Origin: Cucumis sativus | Taxonomy: Eukaryota; Streptophyta; Magnoliopsida; Cucurbitales; Cucurbitaceae | Assembly (NCBI RefSeq): GCF_000004075.3 | Contig: NC_026657.2 | Coordinates: 31,342,408 to 31,406,407, forward strand | DNA length: 64,000 nt | Reading direction: 5' to 3' | In this document: piece by piece, positions 12,801-24,400 of the stretch | Position numbering within the stretch: the first letter of the stretch is position 1 | How the letters are laid out: each line of letters begins with the position of its first letter | Notes under the pieces: generated by a model | What the model saw: only the letters and a program-made list of their open reading frames with translations | Database searches by the model: none | What the model was told of the DNA's origin: nothing | Position numbers and translations under genes: made by a program

Positions 12801-15800
12801 TCTCAAATCTTTTCAAAATTGTAATTTACTTCTCGTATGTATTGTATTTCATATTTCCTTGTAAGTAAATCAATAATTCACATTCGAATGTTCCAGGACA
12901 CTTTTATTCAAGGTGGAACACCCTTGTTGTTGCCTCTTTGGTTTCGAGCTGCTGTTCCTGGAAATATATCCTTGTACGTAAGCATATATTATGAGATGGA
13001 AGATGTATCAAATATCATGAGATATCGGATTCTACGCTTGCATTACAATATTCAGGTATTGTAAAATAGTATGACTTGGTGGCTTGAGTGGCTTTAAGCT
13101 GTGTATAGTTTTGCCTTTCTAGTTGAAACTAGTGGGTTTACCCTCGATATATGATAATTCATGTTGGCATAGGTTCTAAAATACTTCCTTTTTAGGCGTT
13201 CCATTCTTTATGGTTCAGAAGAACTTTTCTTTTATTTTTTCTTCCCGTCATATGGGAGCAGACTGTCTGTTTTGGTTATTGGTTGTCTGGGTTATATATA
13301 TATATATATATATATATAGTATATACAGCTCTGTTCCTTCTGAAGGGGTTGTTCTTTCTGTTTGCTTGTATTCAGTGGTTTGAATGTTTTCTCTACCATA
13401 AAATGATAAAATAAATAGTTCTTTTTTTTACTTTGTCTGCTTTAATTTTGGTGGTCGAGTTTTCTTCTCCATATTCTCTGAGTTGCATGACAGATTTATT
13501 AAATACTTCGTGAACATAAGTTTCTCCTTCTGAATGGATTTATGGTCTGCTAAATTTTCTAATTTGGGTTGTTTCTTTTAACCATCTTAAGGTTTTGCCA
13601 TCCTTGGATTTATCATTCCAAATCAATCCATGTCCATCAAGATTGCATGAGTTTCTCGTCCGAATGGATATTATCAACAAGACTAGCTCTGAGATTTTCC
13701 AAATTCATCAGTTGTCATCTATCGGACAGAGCTGGGAACTTTCGTTGCTTCAACCTGTTGATACGATTTTTCCTTCACGGGCTTTAATGCCTAGTCAAGC
13801 ATTGTCATGTTTCTTCGTTCTAAAGGTATATACAAGGAGCTGAAGCTAAGCTAAGTTTCTCTCATTATTGAACATTCACTTTGAGTATTACTATTATTTT
13901 ATCTTTGACTAAGCAGGAGACAGTAGTTATTAGTCAAGTAGGCACTTCATAATTGGAGTAACCATGTGTAAAGCACATTCTTGGAAGTGCTTTCAATCTG
14001 CTCCCTCGTACTATTGTGAAAAACGTTATTTAGCCTCAAGTTTGCGAGTCTTATCTGTTAAAAGTTAAGAGATCTCGTCTAGTGACATCCACGAGTTGCC
14101 CATACTGATCTACAGTTAGGAAGAGGAGAGGATCCTTCCTTCTTGATTGGAGTAGAGATTCTTGCGGGAGGATGACATGAAAGCTTCAATTCATAAATGT
14201 CTCTTTTTGGGAAGACCACAGCTCTTTCATATACAAATATGAGTTTATCTTTTCCCTTTCGGAACAAAATTATTTCAGGAGTTGTTGCATGTAAGGGCAT
14301 CAATAACTAACTAGGTTGGATCTGAAGAGAAAACCTTACCTAACAGACGAAAACTTTCAATCTAAGAAGAACAAACACTGACACGCAACACAGACACAAC
14401 ATGGACACACCGACGTGTCAATTTCTAAAAATATATGGGACACGTTAGGGACAAGCTATTTTTTTTCTTACACAAATAAATACTTGTGCGCATATTTTGA
14501 CATATTGTGAATATTACCTACTAACTTCAAAAGAACATCCATACATATCATGAAAAAGGCAATAGAATATCCGTTGCTTCTGAGGATGGAAGAGTAAGTG
14601 GCTAGTGGGTTATGAGGATAGAGAAATCCATGGACGAATGCAGAAAAAGTCTTAAGATTTAGAGAAAAATGGGTCGGACCTCAATTGACTTAAGTGGGGT
14701 GGCAAAACCAATTAAAATAAATATAAAAAAAACTCAGCAGTGTGTCCATGTGTCCCAGTGTGGCTTTGCATGTTGCAGCATGTCAGAAAAAGAAAACAAT
14801 AAAATGATAAGCCACGGTATTTTGTGTGTCAGACAAATGTTGGGAGTGTGTCAATGTCTAACACCGACATTTGACCATTTTAGGAGTGTTGGTGCTTTAT
14901 AGCTTTCAAGTATAAGGGATGAAGTTTCGAATGCTTAACAGATGAAGATGTCATTTGAATATGATATTTTCACTTTCTATCTATAGACAATTTGCCTTTC
15001 AAACAAACTTCAAGTACAGCTTATACTCTGAAGTTTATTTAGTTATCTGGACAAAGTCTCTGTTCCTTTTCCTGGTGTACTACACCATGTCAAAGAAAGT
15101 AAAAAGGAAAAAATGCAATTACTACGAATCTCACATTTTTTTCTTTGCATTCAGAATATTAACACATCGTTCAGTTCCGAAAAAAAAGTATCTTCTGTCC
15201 CGGTGCTACTTGCAAGTGATCTAAAGTTGGGTCCTCAGAGTAGTGATGAACAACTCTTTGATACGGCTAGTTTTCCTCTGGCTGCTTTCCATTATTCAGA
15301 AAGAGTGTACCAAGCAACTTCGAACCAGGTAATTGATTTTCATTTTAACCATTTAACTTCCAAATGCTTACTAATAGTAGTCGCTAATTTTAACCCCATT
15401 GTCTATTAGGCTAAACTATTCAAAAACCGGTGTGCCATGCCATGTCGTTTCTATGTTCTTCCACAGAGTGGGGTTTCTTTAGCATTTGAATCTCTAGTGT
15501 TGGTCGTAGTAACTGATTCTTGTAAGGTTCATGAGTAGTGTCTAGTCATATTCCAACATTATTTTGGTTCACACTTGGGAGATTATCTCAGTTAAAAAAT
15601 ATAGACAGAGGTTTCATATCATACTGTTGCTTGTGACAAAACTAACCAGTAATGAACACTGTTCAGTATGGCGTTTTCTTAGATCATAAAGTTCTTTTTG
15701 TTTCCTTACTACGACATTCTGCATTTATCAGGACCCAAATACCGTGGACTTTATGTTGATCACTCGGCCACTTAAGAATACTACTGATCCTGGAATTTCT

Positions 15801-16505
15801 GAATCATCAAGTCTATTCTCTCATCATGTGTGCCATTGTAGGTAAGATACAGAGTAAAGATTTACTATTTTGGTCACACAAGCTTTTCTATTGATAGAAT
15901 TCGTTTGTTTGTGTCGTGGATTTATCTACTTATTTTCCTTTATCGTTTCTTTTTATTTATGCAGTACTTCAAGCAACAGTCCTATATGGTGGCTACTTGA
16001 AGGGCCTCGGAGTTCATATCACGACTTCTCTACTTCTTTCAGTGAAATCAATTTGAAAATGACAATCTACAACTCTTCAAACTCAACTGCATCCATACGC
16101 ATTAAAACAAGTGATTCAGCATCAACGAGTGAAGGTAATGAAACTGCTCCGCAATCGCCCAACTCTGCGAACCTGACAGGATGGCACTATGCCTCACTCA
16201 CACAGGACATTAAGGTCACATCTGATGTTCTTGGAACACAAATAGGGAAATCATCTTCCCTTGAAAGCGTCTCCCCATTTATTTGGTCAGGAACAAGCTC
16301 AACAACAGTACAAATTGAACCCAAGTCCATGGCTGAAGCTCCTCTTCAGATCTGTATATTTTCTCCTGGAATATATGATCTCTCAAATTACATTTTACAG
16401 TGGGAACTTCTACCGACGGCCGGTTCAGAAAACATGGAAACTACCACATCATCAGGAACATCTCGAGGCTATCCACACTATCTTACTGTCCTTCAATCTA
16501 CTTGA
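1..16505 (+). CDS. TRAPPC8: TRAPPC8, subunit of the TRAPP vesicle-tethering complex (5' partial)
   Basis: Homologue of TRAPPC8/Trs85, a subunit of the TRAPP complex that activates Rab GTPases in ER-Golgi traffic and autophagy. Exons: 1-21 (tail of an exon), 2546-2708, 3957-4077, 4219-4281, 4384-4464, 4543-4637, 4715-4865, 6361-6447, 7133-7252, 7337-7465, 7561-7658, 7794-7917, 8511-8618, 8942-9083, 10392-10502, 10597-10657, 10795-10870, 11457-11642, 11758-11868, 12248-12409, 12897-13055, 13592-13825, 15155-15328, 15732-15841, 15965-16505. All junctions are GT-AG and phases agree to the TGA at 16503-16505, giving about 1,142 codons. Plant homologues run near 1,280 residues, so roughly 140 N-terminal residues lie before the window. 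Recognisable segments include LLVVSSRDDHPINKLSDLFN, MRSTFGSNDCQLLCINSS and GEPVKVDIVFKNPLQIPIS. The first junction (1-21 to 2546) is the least certain: it reads HPIAR-GLLVVSS across a 2.5-kb intron. Large introns (22-2545, 2709-3956, 4866-6360, 9084-10391, 13826-15154) carry repeats, described separately. Confidence 0.93.
650..1965 (+). mobile_element. tRNA-derived SINE fragment, split by an LTR element
   Basis: Sequence before the LTR element (ACACCTAGGTTCCTTGA, ending near 687) and after it (from 1870, containing GTTGTAGGGTC, TGAGATTAGTCGAGG and CCGGACACTCACG, then a T/A-rich tail) joins into one SINE-like 3' body. A related copy lies reversed at 51235-51425. The 5' head of this copy is poorly preserved, so the left limit is approximate. 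Confidence 0.5.
689..1869 (+). mobile_element. Short non-autonomous LTR retrotransposon (TRIM-like)
   Basis: Two direct long terminal repeats lie at 689-884 (196 bp) and 1686-1869 (184 bp). Each begins TGATGTAAT and ends ATTACATCA, a perfect 9-bp terminal inverted repeat. Directly after the 5' LTR is TGGTATCAGAGC (888-899), the classic primer-binding site for initiator tRNA-Met. A purine-rich tract, GGGGTGGAA (about 1677-1685), precedes the 3' LTR. The target-site duplication is TTGAT (684-688) against TTGAC (1870-1874), one mismatch. The 801-bp interior has two short overlapping frames (1091-1357, 1345-1710) but no recognisable protease, reverse transcriptase or integrase, so it must have been moved in trans. 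The LTRs differ by small indels and substitutions, so the insertion is not very recent. Confidence 0.9.
2878..3357 (+). mobile_element. Miniature LTR retrotransposon (SMART/TRIM type)
   Basis: The 5' LTR is 2878-3022 (145 bp), starting TGTTAGG and ending CCTAACA. The 3' LTR runs from about 3144 to 3357 and ends CCTAACA. A primer-binding site resembling that for tRNA-Met (TGGTGTCAGAGTTGG, 3024-3038) follows the 5' LTR. A polypurine tract (GGGGATGGGGATGGG, about 3133-3147) precedes the 3' LTR. The interior is only about 120 bp and non-coding. A perfect 5-bp target duplication GTTTG flanks it at 2873-2877 and 3358-3362. The 3' LTR is longer because a GGTTCTCC.AGGTGC-T(n)-GGAGAATT unit is present three times. 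It lies in the TRAPPC8 intron after the exon ending at 2708. Confidence 0.9.
3515..3612 (-). mobile_element. tRNA-derived SINE-like fragment
   Basis: Read on the minus strand it has a degenerate A-box-like stretch (TGAGCTCAACATTAATTGG) and a B-box-like GAGGTTCAATCTC about 35 bases later, the promoter layout of tRNA-derived SINEs. No clear tail or target duplication was found. Confidence 0.45.
3688..3828 (+). mobile_element. tRNA-derived SINE
   Basis: It has an A box TAGCTTAACTGG (fits TRGYNNARYNGG) and a B-box-like GTCCTGTGTTTAAACCCC about 35 bases downstream. A short body and a long A-rich and TA-rich tail to about 3828 follow. It is intronic in TRAPPC8. Confidence 0.6.
6785..6835. repeat. 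(TA)n microsatellite
   Basis: An uninterrupted TA dinucleotide run of about 51 bp in a TRAPPC8 intron. A shorter TA run lies in another intron at about 13294-13318. Confidence 0.95.
8166..8350. repeat. Intronic minisatellite, about 70-bp unit
   Basis: Unit starts CAGGCGTTTAAACA recur at 8166, 8237 and 8305. The first two units are nearly full length and share CAGACTTCTTGAATGTGGTC; the third is truncated. It lies in the TRAPPC8 intron 7918-8510. Confidence 0.85.
14355..14910. mobile_element. MITE-like dispersed repeat, copy 2 (uninterrupted)
   Basis: About 555 bp in TRAPPC8 intron 13826-15154. It begins with GACAC-rich sequence (ACACTGACACGCAACACAGA) and ends with GTGTC-rich sequence followed by TTTTAGGAGTGTTGGTGC. 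It resembles the ends of the interrupted copy at 177-2170. It has no coding capacity. Roughly inverted GACAC/GTGTC ends suggest a DNA-transposon derivative. Exact termini and target duplication are unresolved. Confidence 0.5.
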
Positions 16506-18153
16506 GAAATTTCAAAATCATGTATGCAGGTCCATTTTCCATTCATTTTTGGCAGTAGGAGTGTTTCCATAGCATTGTTATAATTTCCCTTGTGAATTAT
16601 AATTCATATCAAAAGCATTTTTGATTGGGGTAGGAAGCTTAATCAAGTTTATTTAGATTACATAAGTTAAATTCTTTCTTCGTGTTGGTGTAATAAGGGG
16701 GAACTAGAAACTACGATGGCTTTTTCACCCTATCGCTGTATACAGACTTACATTTTGGGTTAGAGAAACTTGATTTCCAAGTTATAGGAATTAAAAATTT
16801 TCTTATAAATTCAAATTTTTGTTTTGTTTTTATGAGTTTCAAGTTATTGTTGTCTAATTAACCTACCATGTAGTTGTGAGATAATTTGACATTAACAATC
16901 TTCTAGGACGGACTATAATGGTTAAGGAACTCAATGGTATGAATAGAATAATCCACTCTTAATTGAGAGTAAAACATGCAAGAAAAAGTGTGACTATCTA
17001 TTTCCTTAAATCTCATTTGATATCTAATTGATTTTCTTTAAAGTTGGTTCCTTTTAATTTCTTAAAATTTAAGACGCCACTCCTTAACAAACAAATTCTA
17101 TCAATACAAAAGCTTTAAGAATTTCAATATACATCAGTTTCTTTGAAGAGTTGGTAGGGTTGGTCTTTCGATTTTAATGAATTTCAATTGGATAAACAAG
17201 AAATTAAATAAGACGCCACTCCTTTTAAAAAAATGGGGTCTGTACATTAAAATTCATAAGACTTGTATTTGAATAAAAACAAAGTTAAAGATCCACTTGG
17301 AAGAAGGGTACGATTAAAAATTGCATCCACATATTTGTCCTTATCATAAAGAAAAAGCTATAAACTTTATGAAGATTTAATGATTCAAAAGCATTATTGA
17401 AGAGTGAAAAATAGATGAACATCAAAAAAAAAAAAAAAAAAAAAAGAAGTAGACGAACAAGTGGTCCGTGTAGACGCCGTTGGAAAAGGACTTAGTCAAA
17501 AGAGTATTTCTTTAAACGCGTTTTCCAAAACCCCTTCAAAAAGTCTAATTACTAACTAACAACTTCCTTGCAACAATAAATTAAATAAAAATCTTCCAAA
17601 TACTATTTTAAATAACAATAATCCTGAAAATATTTATAAATATATTTATAAATATAGTAAAACATTATGAACTATGATTAATAAATAACAGTGGAGCAAA
17701 ACATTATGAACTATGATTAATAAATAACAGTGGAGCTTTGTCTTAAATTTGTTAATAACTCAGATATTCATAGTTTAAATTCTCACTAAGTTATCTTAGT
17801 TTAACTTATATTATCTGGGGGTTAATATAAAAATTTACTTTCTAAATATCCTTTAGGAAAAAGAAATAAAGAAAGGTTGCTTATTTATTTTATGTATACG
17901 ACCGGTTCCAAGTCTGATCAGCTATCTTTCGAAGGAACTTCCTCTCTTCCAATTCTGCTTCACCTGTCCCATTTCTCCGCCCCATCCCTTTGACTTCTCC
18001 TTCTCCTTTTCCCCTTCAGATTCCTCCATTTGTACCCCATTTGACTACTTTTCTCATAAAACCCATCAAATCCCTCTTCTGGCTTCTTCATTTCCTCTGT
18101 TTCTCAACTAATCCATTTCTCCATTCTCCATTTCCTCTTCTGGGTTTTCACCA
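16506..18153. other. Intergenic: TRAPPC8 3' end to SYP12 promoter
   Basis: AT-rich and without a coding frame I can support. It contains a perfect 39-bp tandem duplication (17659-17736), a 15-bp motif TAAGACGCCACTCCTT near 17070 and 17210, and a poly-A run near 17425. The last ~200 bases are a CT-rich leader with no upstream ATG close to the SYP12 start. Confidence 0.6.
17659..17736. repeat. Perfect 39-bp tandem duplication
   Basis: The unit beginning AAAACATTATGAACTATGAT and ending CAGTGGAGC occurs at 17659-17697 and 17698-17736 with no differences. Confidence 0.95.
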
Positions 18154-19892
18154 ATGAACGATTTATTCTCCTCTCGCTCCTTTTCCCGCGACGCCCATGT
18201 CGTTGAAATGGGCAACAACGCCTCCTCTTCCCCCACTGCTGTTAATCTCGATAAGTTCTTTGAAGACGTTGAGTCTGTTAAAGACGAGCTCAAGGAGCTT
18301 GAACGACTTTACTCCAACCTTCATGACTCCCATGAACAGAGCAAGACCCTTCACAATGCTAAGGCTGTCAAGGACCTCCGATCTCGCATGGATACTGATG
18401 TTTCCCTTGCTCTTAAGAAGGCTAAACTCATTAAGGTTCGATTGGAGGCTCTTGATCGCTCCAATGCTGCCAACCGGAGCCTCCCTGGTTGTGGTCCTGG
18501 TTCCTCTTCTGATCGGACTCGGACTTCTGTAGTCAACGGTTTGAGGAAGAAATTGCAGGATTCTATGGAGAGTTTTAACAATCTTAGGCAACAGATCTCC
18601 TCTGAGTACAGGGAGACCGTTCAGCGAAGATATTACACTGTTACTGGTGAAAATCCGGACGAGAAAACCATTGATGTCTTGATATCTACAGGTTAGATTA
18701 CTCAAATTTGACTGTCTCAAGTTCTTTGTTTCCTAACTTTGGCTTGAGGATGATGAAATTTTAAGACCCATCATTTGCTGGATCACCATGATTTGTGATG
18801 GGGATTTGTTCTGAGATGTTGGTATGATCACATGATATAATATGAAATTCATCTATAGTTAAGTTAAGTTAGAGTAAGAATATTTGTTCCAAACTGCATC
18901 TGATGAGAAGTTGAATGTTATATATATATTCCCCATTTGAATGTGTTTATATAAATGCTTGAAGATCATCTAAACTTGCTGTAAGGTGATGTCAAGGGGG
19001 GAAGTAGGTTTTGTTTCTTTGATCCCATGTTTTTTATGTTCTCTTTCATTTTTCTAGGAGATGGATGCCGTTATTTGGTGGATGAATAAGATTGAGTTTT
19101 CAATATCTTTGGAAATGAAGGATGTAGTGTTTGGTATGTGGGAAAAAAGGGAAATATGAATATATTTTGTATTGGAACATTGTCTTAAAATAGGATATAG
19201 TGTTCAAGAGTCTTGTTTTCTTCCTTCCCCTGCGTGATTTAATTTGTTTGTGTCACGTGATGTAATTTTGTAAGGTTTGTTGTTTTGTTTGTTTTTCTTC
19301 TTAGGATTGCTAGAAATGAGATGTTGGATGGTTTGAATCCCAAATCTAATCCCATGGGCTCATGCTTGTGTTCTAAATTCCTCAATGGTTATATATCAAA
19401 TGCGTGATTGATGAGAAGTTCAATTGCTCGAGTTGATTTCAGAAATTTAATCTCAAGACGAATGATTAACATCTGCTAACACGATAAGATATCTCCAACT
19501 ATGCAGGTGAAAGTGAGACATTCTTGCAGAAAGCCATTCAAGAACAAGGCAGAGGCAGAATCTTAGACACCATTAGTGAGATCCAGGAGAGGCATGATGC
19601 TGTAAAAGACCTGGAAAGGAACCTCAAAGAGCTGCACCAGGTTTTCATGGACATGGCAGTTTTAGTGCACGAACAAGGCGAGAAACTCGACGACATCGAA
19701 AGCCAAGTGAACAGGGCTCATTCTTTTGTTCGAGGTGGCACACAGGAGTTGACAACAGCCAGAGTATACCAGAAAAACACCCGGAAATGGACAATTATTG
19801 CCATCATCATTTTGCTACTCGTTGTCTTGGTGATTGTCCTCAGCCTGCAGCCTTGGAAGAAAAATAACAGTAGTTCACCCGCAACACCCTAA
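18154..19892 (+). CDS. SYP12: Plasma-membrane Qa-SNARE syntaxin, SYP12 group
   Basis: A 307-residue syntaxin in two exons (18154-18691, 19507-19892) that drives fusion of secretory vesicles with the plasma membrane, in defence secretion and polar growth for known SYP12 members. It starts MNDLFSS, a hallmark of SYP121-like proteins. An Habc regulatory domain spans about residues 30-150 and includes [20 protein letters not shown] and the conserved [19 protein letters not shown]. The Qa-SNARE motif spans about 205-267 with the zero-layer glutamine at Q236 ([11 protein letters not shown]). A single C-terminal anchor covers 275-294, followed by a short polar tail. The intron splits the Gly codon before [20 protein letters not shown]. 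Which SYP12 paralogue it is (121, 122, 124 or 125) cannot be settled here; 121 or 122 is most likely. Confidence 0.96.
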
Positions 19893-21479
19893 AACGCCTT
19901 GTCTAAAGCCTCTTTCCTACGAAGCTCAATGAGTCATCTCCTACCGAGTTCTCACACCATACCGCTGTATGTTACTGCCCATATTATTTGAGACACCAGG
20001 ATCTTATTATCTACTTTTACCTCATTTTGTTTCGATTTTTTCATTAGTATCCATAATTTTTTTTAATTCTATAACAGTTTAGACATGAAGAGGTTAGATG
20101 GAGAATGGCTTGATTGATGAAAAACCTTGAGGTCTTGATGTCATTGAATAGGCAGGATTTGTTCCTGTTGGATGTTGTATACACCCTTTGGATTTTAGAT
20201 TCTTCTGTGTAATAGATTTCATTTTTTTTTTTTCCTTCTTTTGAGTGATTTTGTTTATATATTATGTTCTTTCTCTATTCCACTCACAAACTCCTCTCTG
20301 TGTTCTTCTTCCCAAAATAATTCAATTGTTCAAGACATTACATTTGAAAACTTTGAGTGAAAACTTTCAAAGTTACCTAATGAAATGCATCAAAGATAAT
20401 AACAAATTTGAATTTTAAAATTAATCAAGTCTTTTGGATGATTGGGTACCTTTATAAAGCTTGAATAAACACAACTTTTCAAGCACAACTTTTCACAATT
20501 AGTTGTAAATTGTAATCATTCAACTTTTCACTATTACGTTGTGCTTATCACTTTAATTTTAAGCACTCAATGCTTCTATCAGACCTTTATCTCTAGAGTT
20601 TTTGGACCTTCTTCCATAATACAATTTCAAGTAATTCAGTCGACTTCTGTTTGACTTTAAACCTAAGCTTCATTTAAGTTGATTGAACTAATTAACCACT
20701 CTTTCTTAATCAGTTTGAGTGTTCTTCAATCAAACTCTATTATTTTAAATTTTCAATCACTCTCTTTACATTTGAACATCTTTGCAAAGGTTCCAACATT
20801 TGTAGAAGAATAGAAGAATTGAAAATATCTCATTTCATTGATTCAAGCTTTTGAAAATATATACATGTTAGAGAATTTATGTACTAGCTGTTTTAGAAAG
20901 AATTCTACCAAGATTTTTAATTAATTGATTTATAAAAATTCAAAAGTATTTTGTATCATTAATTTTAATTTCAACGCAATGTATAATTTATTTATAAAAT
21001 CAAACATTTATAGATGTCTATTCATTTCAATAAGTCATACAACTTAAAATTTTACTATTTTTATAATTCTTTTTGTATATTATTTTTTCTTACAATTGTT
21101 TCGAAATTGAATTTTTTTTCCATAAATTAAAGAGACATTTTTAAATAAATCAAAATATTTACCATCTCCCAAAATTTTAGATTAGAATAAATAAATATTT
21201 TATTAAATTTGCTATTCTTTTTTACAATTAACTTAAATTAAATTATTTATTGAGAAGTTATTAATTCAAATAAAAATAAAAAAGTTGTCGGATTGGGAGG
21301 GTGGGAACGTACAAAAGAACCAATCGGAGAAATCTCCATCGTTGAATCCGGCGGGAGAGAACCGGCGAGCGGCTAATCCATTGCAGATTTGAGGCCATCT
21401 CCCTTACCAATTCGAACCAATTTCAAGCAAGTTCAAATCAAACCGAATCTTTCTACCTCTTCTCTCGCTTTCCTCCACC
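19893..21479. other. Intergenic, SYP12 3' region and TatD promoter
   Basis: AT-rich. No gene, TE terminus or RNA gene was recognised. The last ~180 bases are GC-richer and probably hold the promoter and leader of the TatD gene. Confidence 0.5.
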
Positions 21480-24400
21480 ATGGCAACACTGCGAATGATA
21501 GGTAAGTAACTTTCCTCCCAGCCAAACACAATTTTCCCCGTTCTTTACTCAATCCACTTTGCAATTAACTCAGTTCTCCTTTCTATCAATGGCGTTTTGC
21601 AGATATTGCAGTTAATTTTACAGGTGAGGCCAGCATATCATTTGGTGATAAAATGTCAGTTATTTGTGCATTAGGGTAAATGAAAGGGTCTCTGCCCTTT
21701 TATTTTCTGTGGAATGAGATAGTGTTCTGAATGCAGATGGTATGTTCAAAGGAATTTACCATGGTAAGCAATACCACGCAGCTGACCTAGCAGCTGTATT
21801 GAGCAGGGCTTGGAGTGCTGGGGTTCAGCGAATCATTGTGAGTCTTTTTCATTTTGTTTTGTAATTACCCATTGTTCGGTTATTGATTTCCCTTTTTAGT
21901 ATCTTTAAGTTCTGAAACATTTATCCATGGATTGGCTTCCTTGATGCTCTCGTTTGCCTGAGCCTCAATGAAGAAACGGAAGAGTAGTGAGGTTATGAGC
22001 TTTTATTTCCATGACCGTAAGGATGAAAAGAAGTTTTTTTTTTTTTTTTAATAGTTATAAATGAACATACAAGCATGCATTTAAGATGTTTTCTGATAAT
22101 TGATAAACCATTTATTTCTTACTGTCTTTTGATTTTTTGGGTCTGATGATGATAGTGATACGATCTAGAATAGTTTGTAAATGCAGGTGACCGGTGGATC
22201 ACTCGAGGAATCAAGGGAAGCCCTTAAAATTGCAGAAACAGATGGTTTATTTTGTTTTTGTTGTTTAAATTCTGTTGAACTTCTTATCTGTTTTCAAACT
22301 TTGTTTCTCTTGGTTCAACCTGTTGTTTTGCTTGTAGGAAGGCTTTTTTGTACTGTGGGTGTGCATCCAACTAGATGCAAGGTTGTTTATTCTTCTGTTT
22401 TTGTGTATCATTCATGGTAGTTTATTCTTCTATTTTTTCTGCATCATTCATGGTTTGATAGCCTGTGATATACTTTCTTTTCAGGAATTTGAAGAGAGTG
22501 GTGACCCAGAGACATATTTTCAGGCTCTTCTTTCATTGACCAAAGAGGGAATTGAGAAAGGAAAGGTTTGTATCTACCTCATTTCAAAAAGAGAAAAAAA
22601 GAAAAAAGAGTTAGTTGTCTTTGGCGTAATTATTTAAGAGGATTAATAATCTTCATGCCACACACATGCATTCAAGGTCGTTGCAGTTGGTGAATGTGGA
22701 TTAGATTATGACAGGCTTCATTTTTGCCCTGCTGATATTCAAAAGAAGTAAGTGATACTAAGAGGAATATTCTTCAAATCCAATGTTAATTGTTATGCAT
22801 TCTATACAACCCAACAGATATGCAGTCTTCTATTGTAGAATTGGATATTTATTTCTGAGCTGTGTAATTGTAGATATTTCGAGAAGCAGTTTGAATTAGC
22901 ACATACAACAAAGCTTCCTATGTTTCTACACATGCGTGCAGCTGCTGAAGATTTTTGTGATATTGTAGAGCGAAATAAGCAAAGGTCAGACCTCTAAACC
23001 AATGAGAAAACGAAACCTTTGTCATATTAAATTTTTTAGATTTAAGGCCCTAGTCATCTAGCTTTGAAATAGAAAATTAGAACCAAAATGTGAATGCTTT
23101 GAGGAATAAAGCTTCGAGTACCAAGAGCAATATCCTTGGCCAATTTGTTTTTCTAACTAATTAATCGGTTCTGTGATGTATACATAATAGATTTAAGATT
23201 TAACCACGACCACCAGCTTTTCTCTTGTAAGAAATTGTGAAGGAAATGATAGAAACAATAAAACGGGCAATTGAAAGGTAAATCATATTATTTCCTCGTA
23301 GCAAAGAAAGAATAAACTTACTTAAGACAAATGCAATTATCTTTTGTTGAAATGCCTTGAATTCGTAATTGAGTATATGTAATTATTTACGATTTTGACT
23401 CTTAGTGCATATATAAATTCTCTACCTAGTGGTTCCGTATTGTATTCTAAAACATTCTCTCTAATAATATTTGTTCTTCCTTTGTCCATGAACATAGCTA
23501 ACACACTGTTAGTAAACCACGTATATATGTGTGCAGTGTGCAGATTTTTATGTTCTTCGTATTGGTTAATTGTTGATTTCGTAACATCTTTAATATACTC
23601 TATTGGAGTGAAGAGAAATGCATATACACATAGATACATAGATCATTTCTTTTGGCGGAGAGGAGAAAGGTGACAATCACAAGGGCACAAACTTGAAAAG
23701 TCCAACGGAATTGCACTGTTATAAAGAATATGGTTCAAGTATTACATGTCTGCACATTTCATTTTCCTCGTTTCCTTTTATTGTTGTATTTTCCATAAAT
23801 GATAAGGAACTTTCCAACTGTAGTTACTTTCTGATTGCACGGATGTTGATTATGTCATTGATGCTCGTTGCATAGGTTTTGTGCTGGAGTTGTTCATTCT
23901 TTCACAGATAGTGCAGAAGATCGTGATAAGCTTCTCTCATTCAGTAATTTGTACATAGGTCATTGCCACGTGCCCATCCTTCTAGCTTTATTTATTTTTC
24001 TCTTACATCTCATTCCTCAAATTAATTGCAACTGCTAAAACAGGGATTAATGGTTGCTCTCTGAAAACTGCTGAAAATCTTGATGTTGTGAGGGGTATAC
24101 CAATTGAGAGATTGATGATTGAGACGGACTCTCCATATTGTGAAATCAAGAATACACATGCTGGGATTAAGTTAGTTAAATCGGTCTGGGCTTCTAAGAA
24201 GAAAGAAAAGCATGATGAGCAGTGCATAGTGAAGGGCCGGAATGAACCATGCTTAGTTCGGTACGATGCGATATATTTTGTTGTTCTTTCCGTCAAATAG
24301 ACTTCCTGTTTACTTTATAACTGTTATTTATATCACCATCCAGGAAAATGCTTTCCAATAATTGCTTCTAGTTTTAGTGGACCAACTAGATATGCCTGTA

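Noticed and set aside
18163..18720. Long minus-strand ORF of 185 codons
   Set aside because: It is antisense to the first SYP12 exon, whose protein is unmistakable; the reverse frame has no protein-like features.
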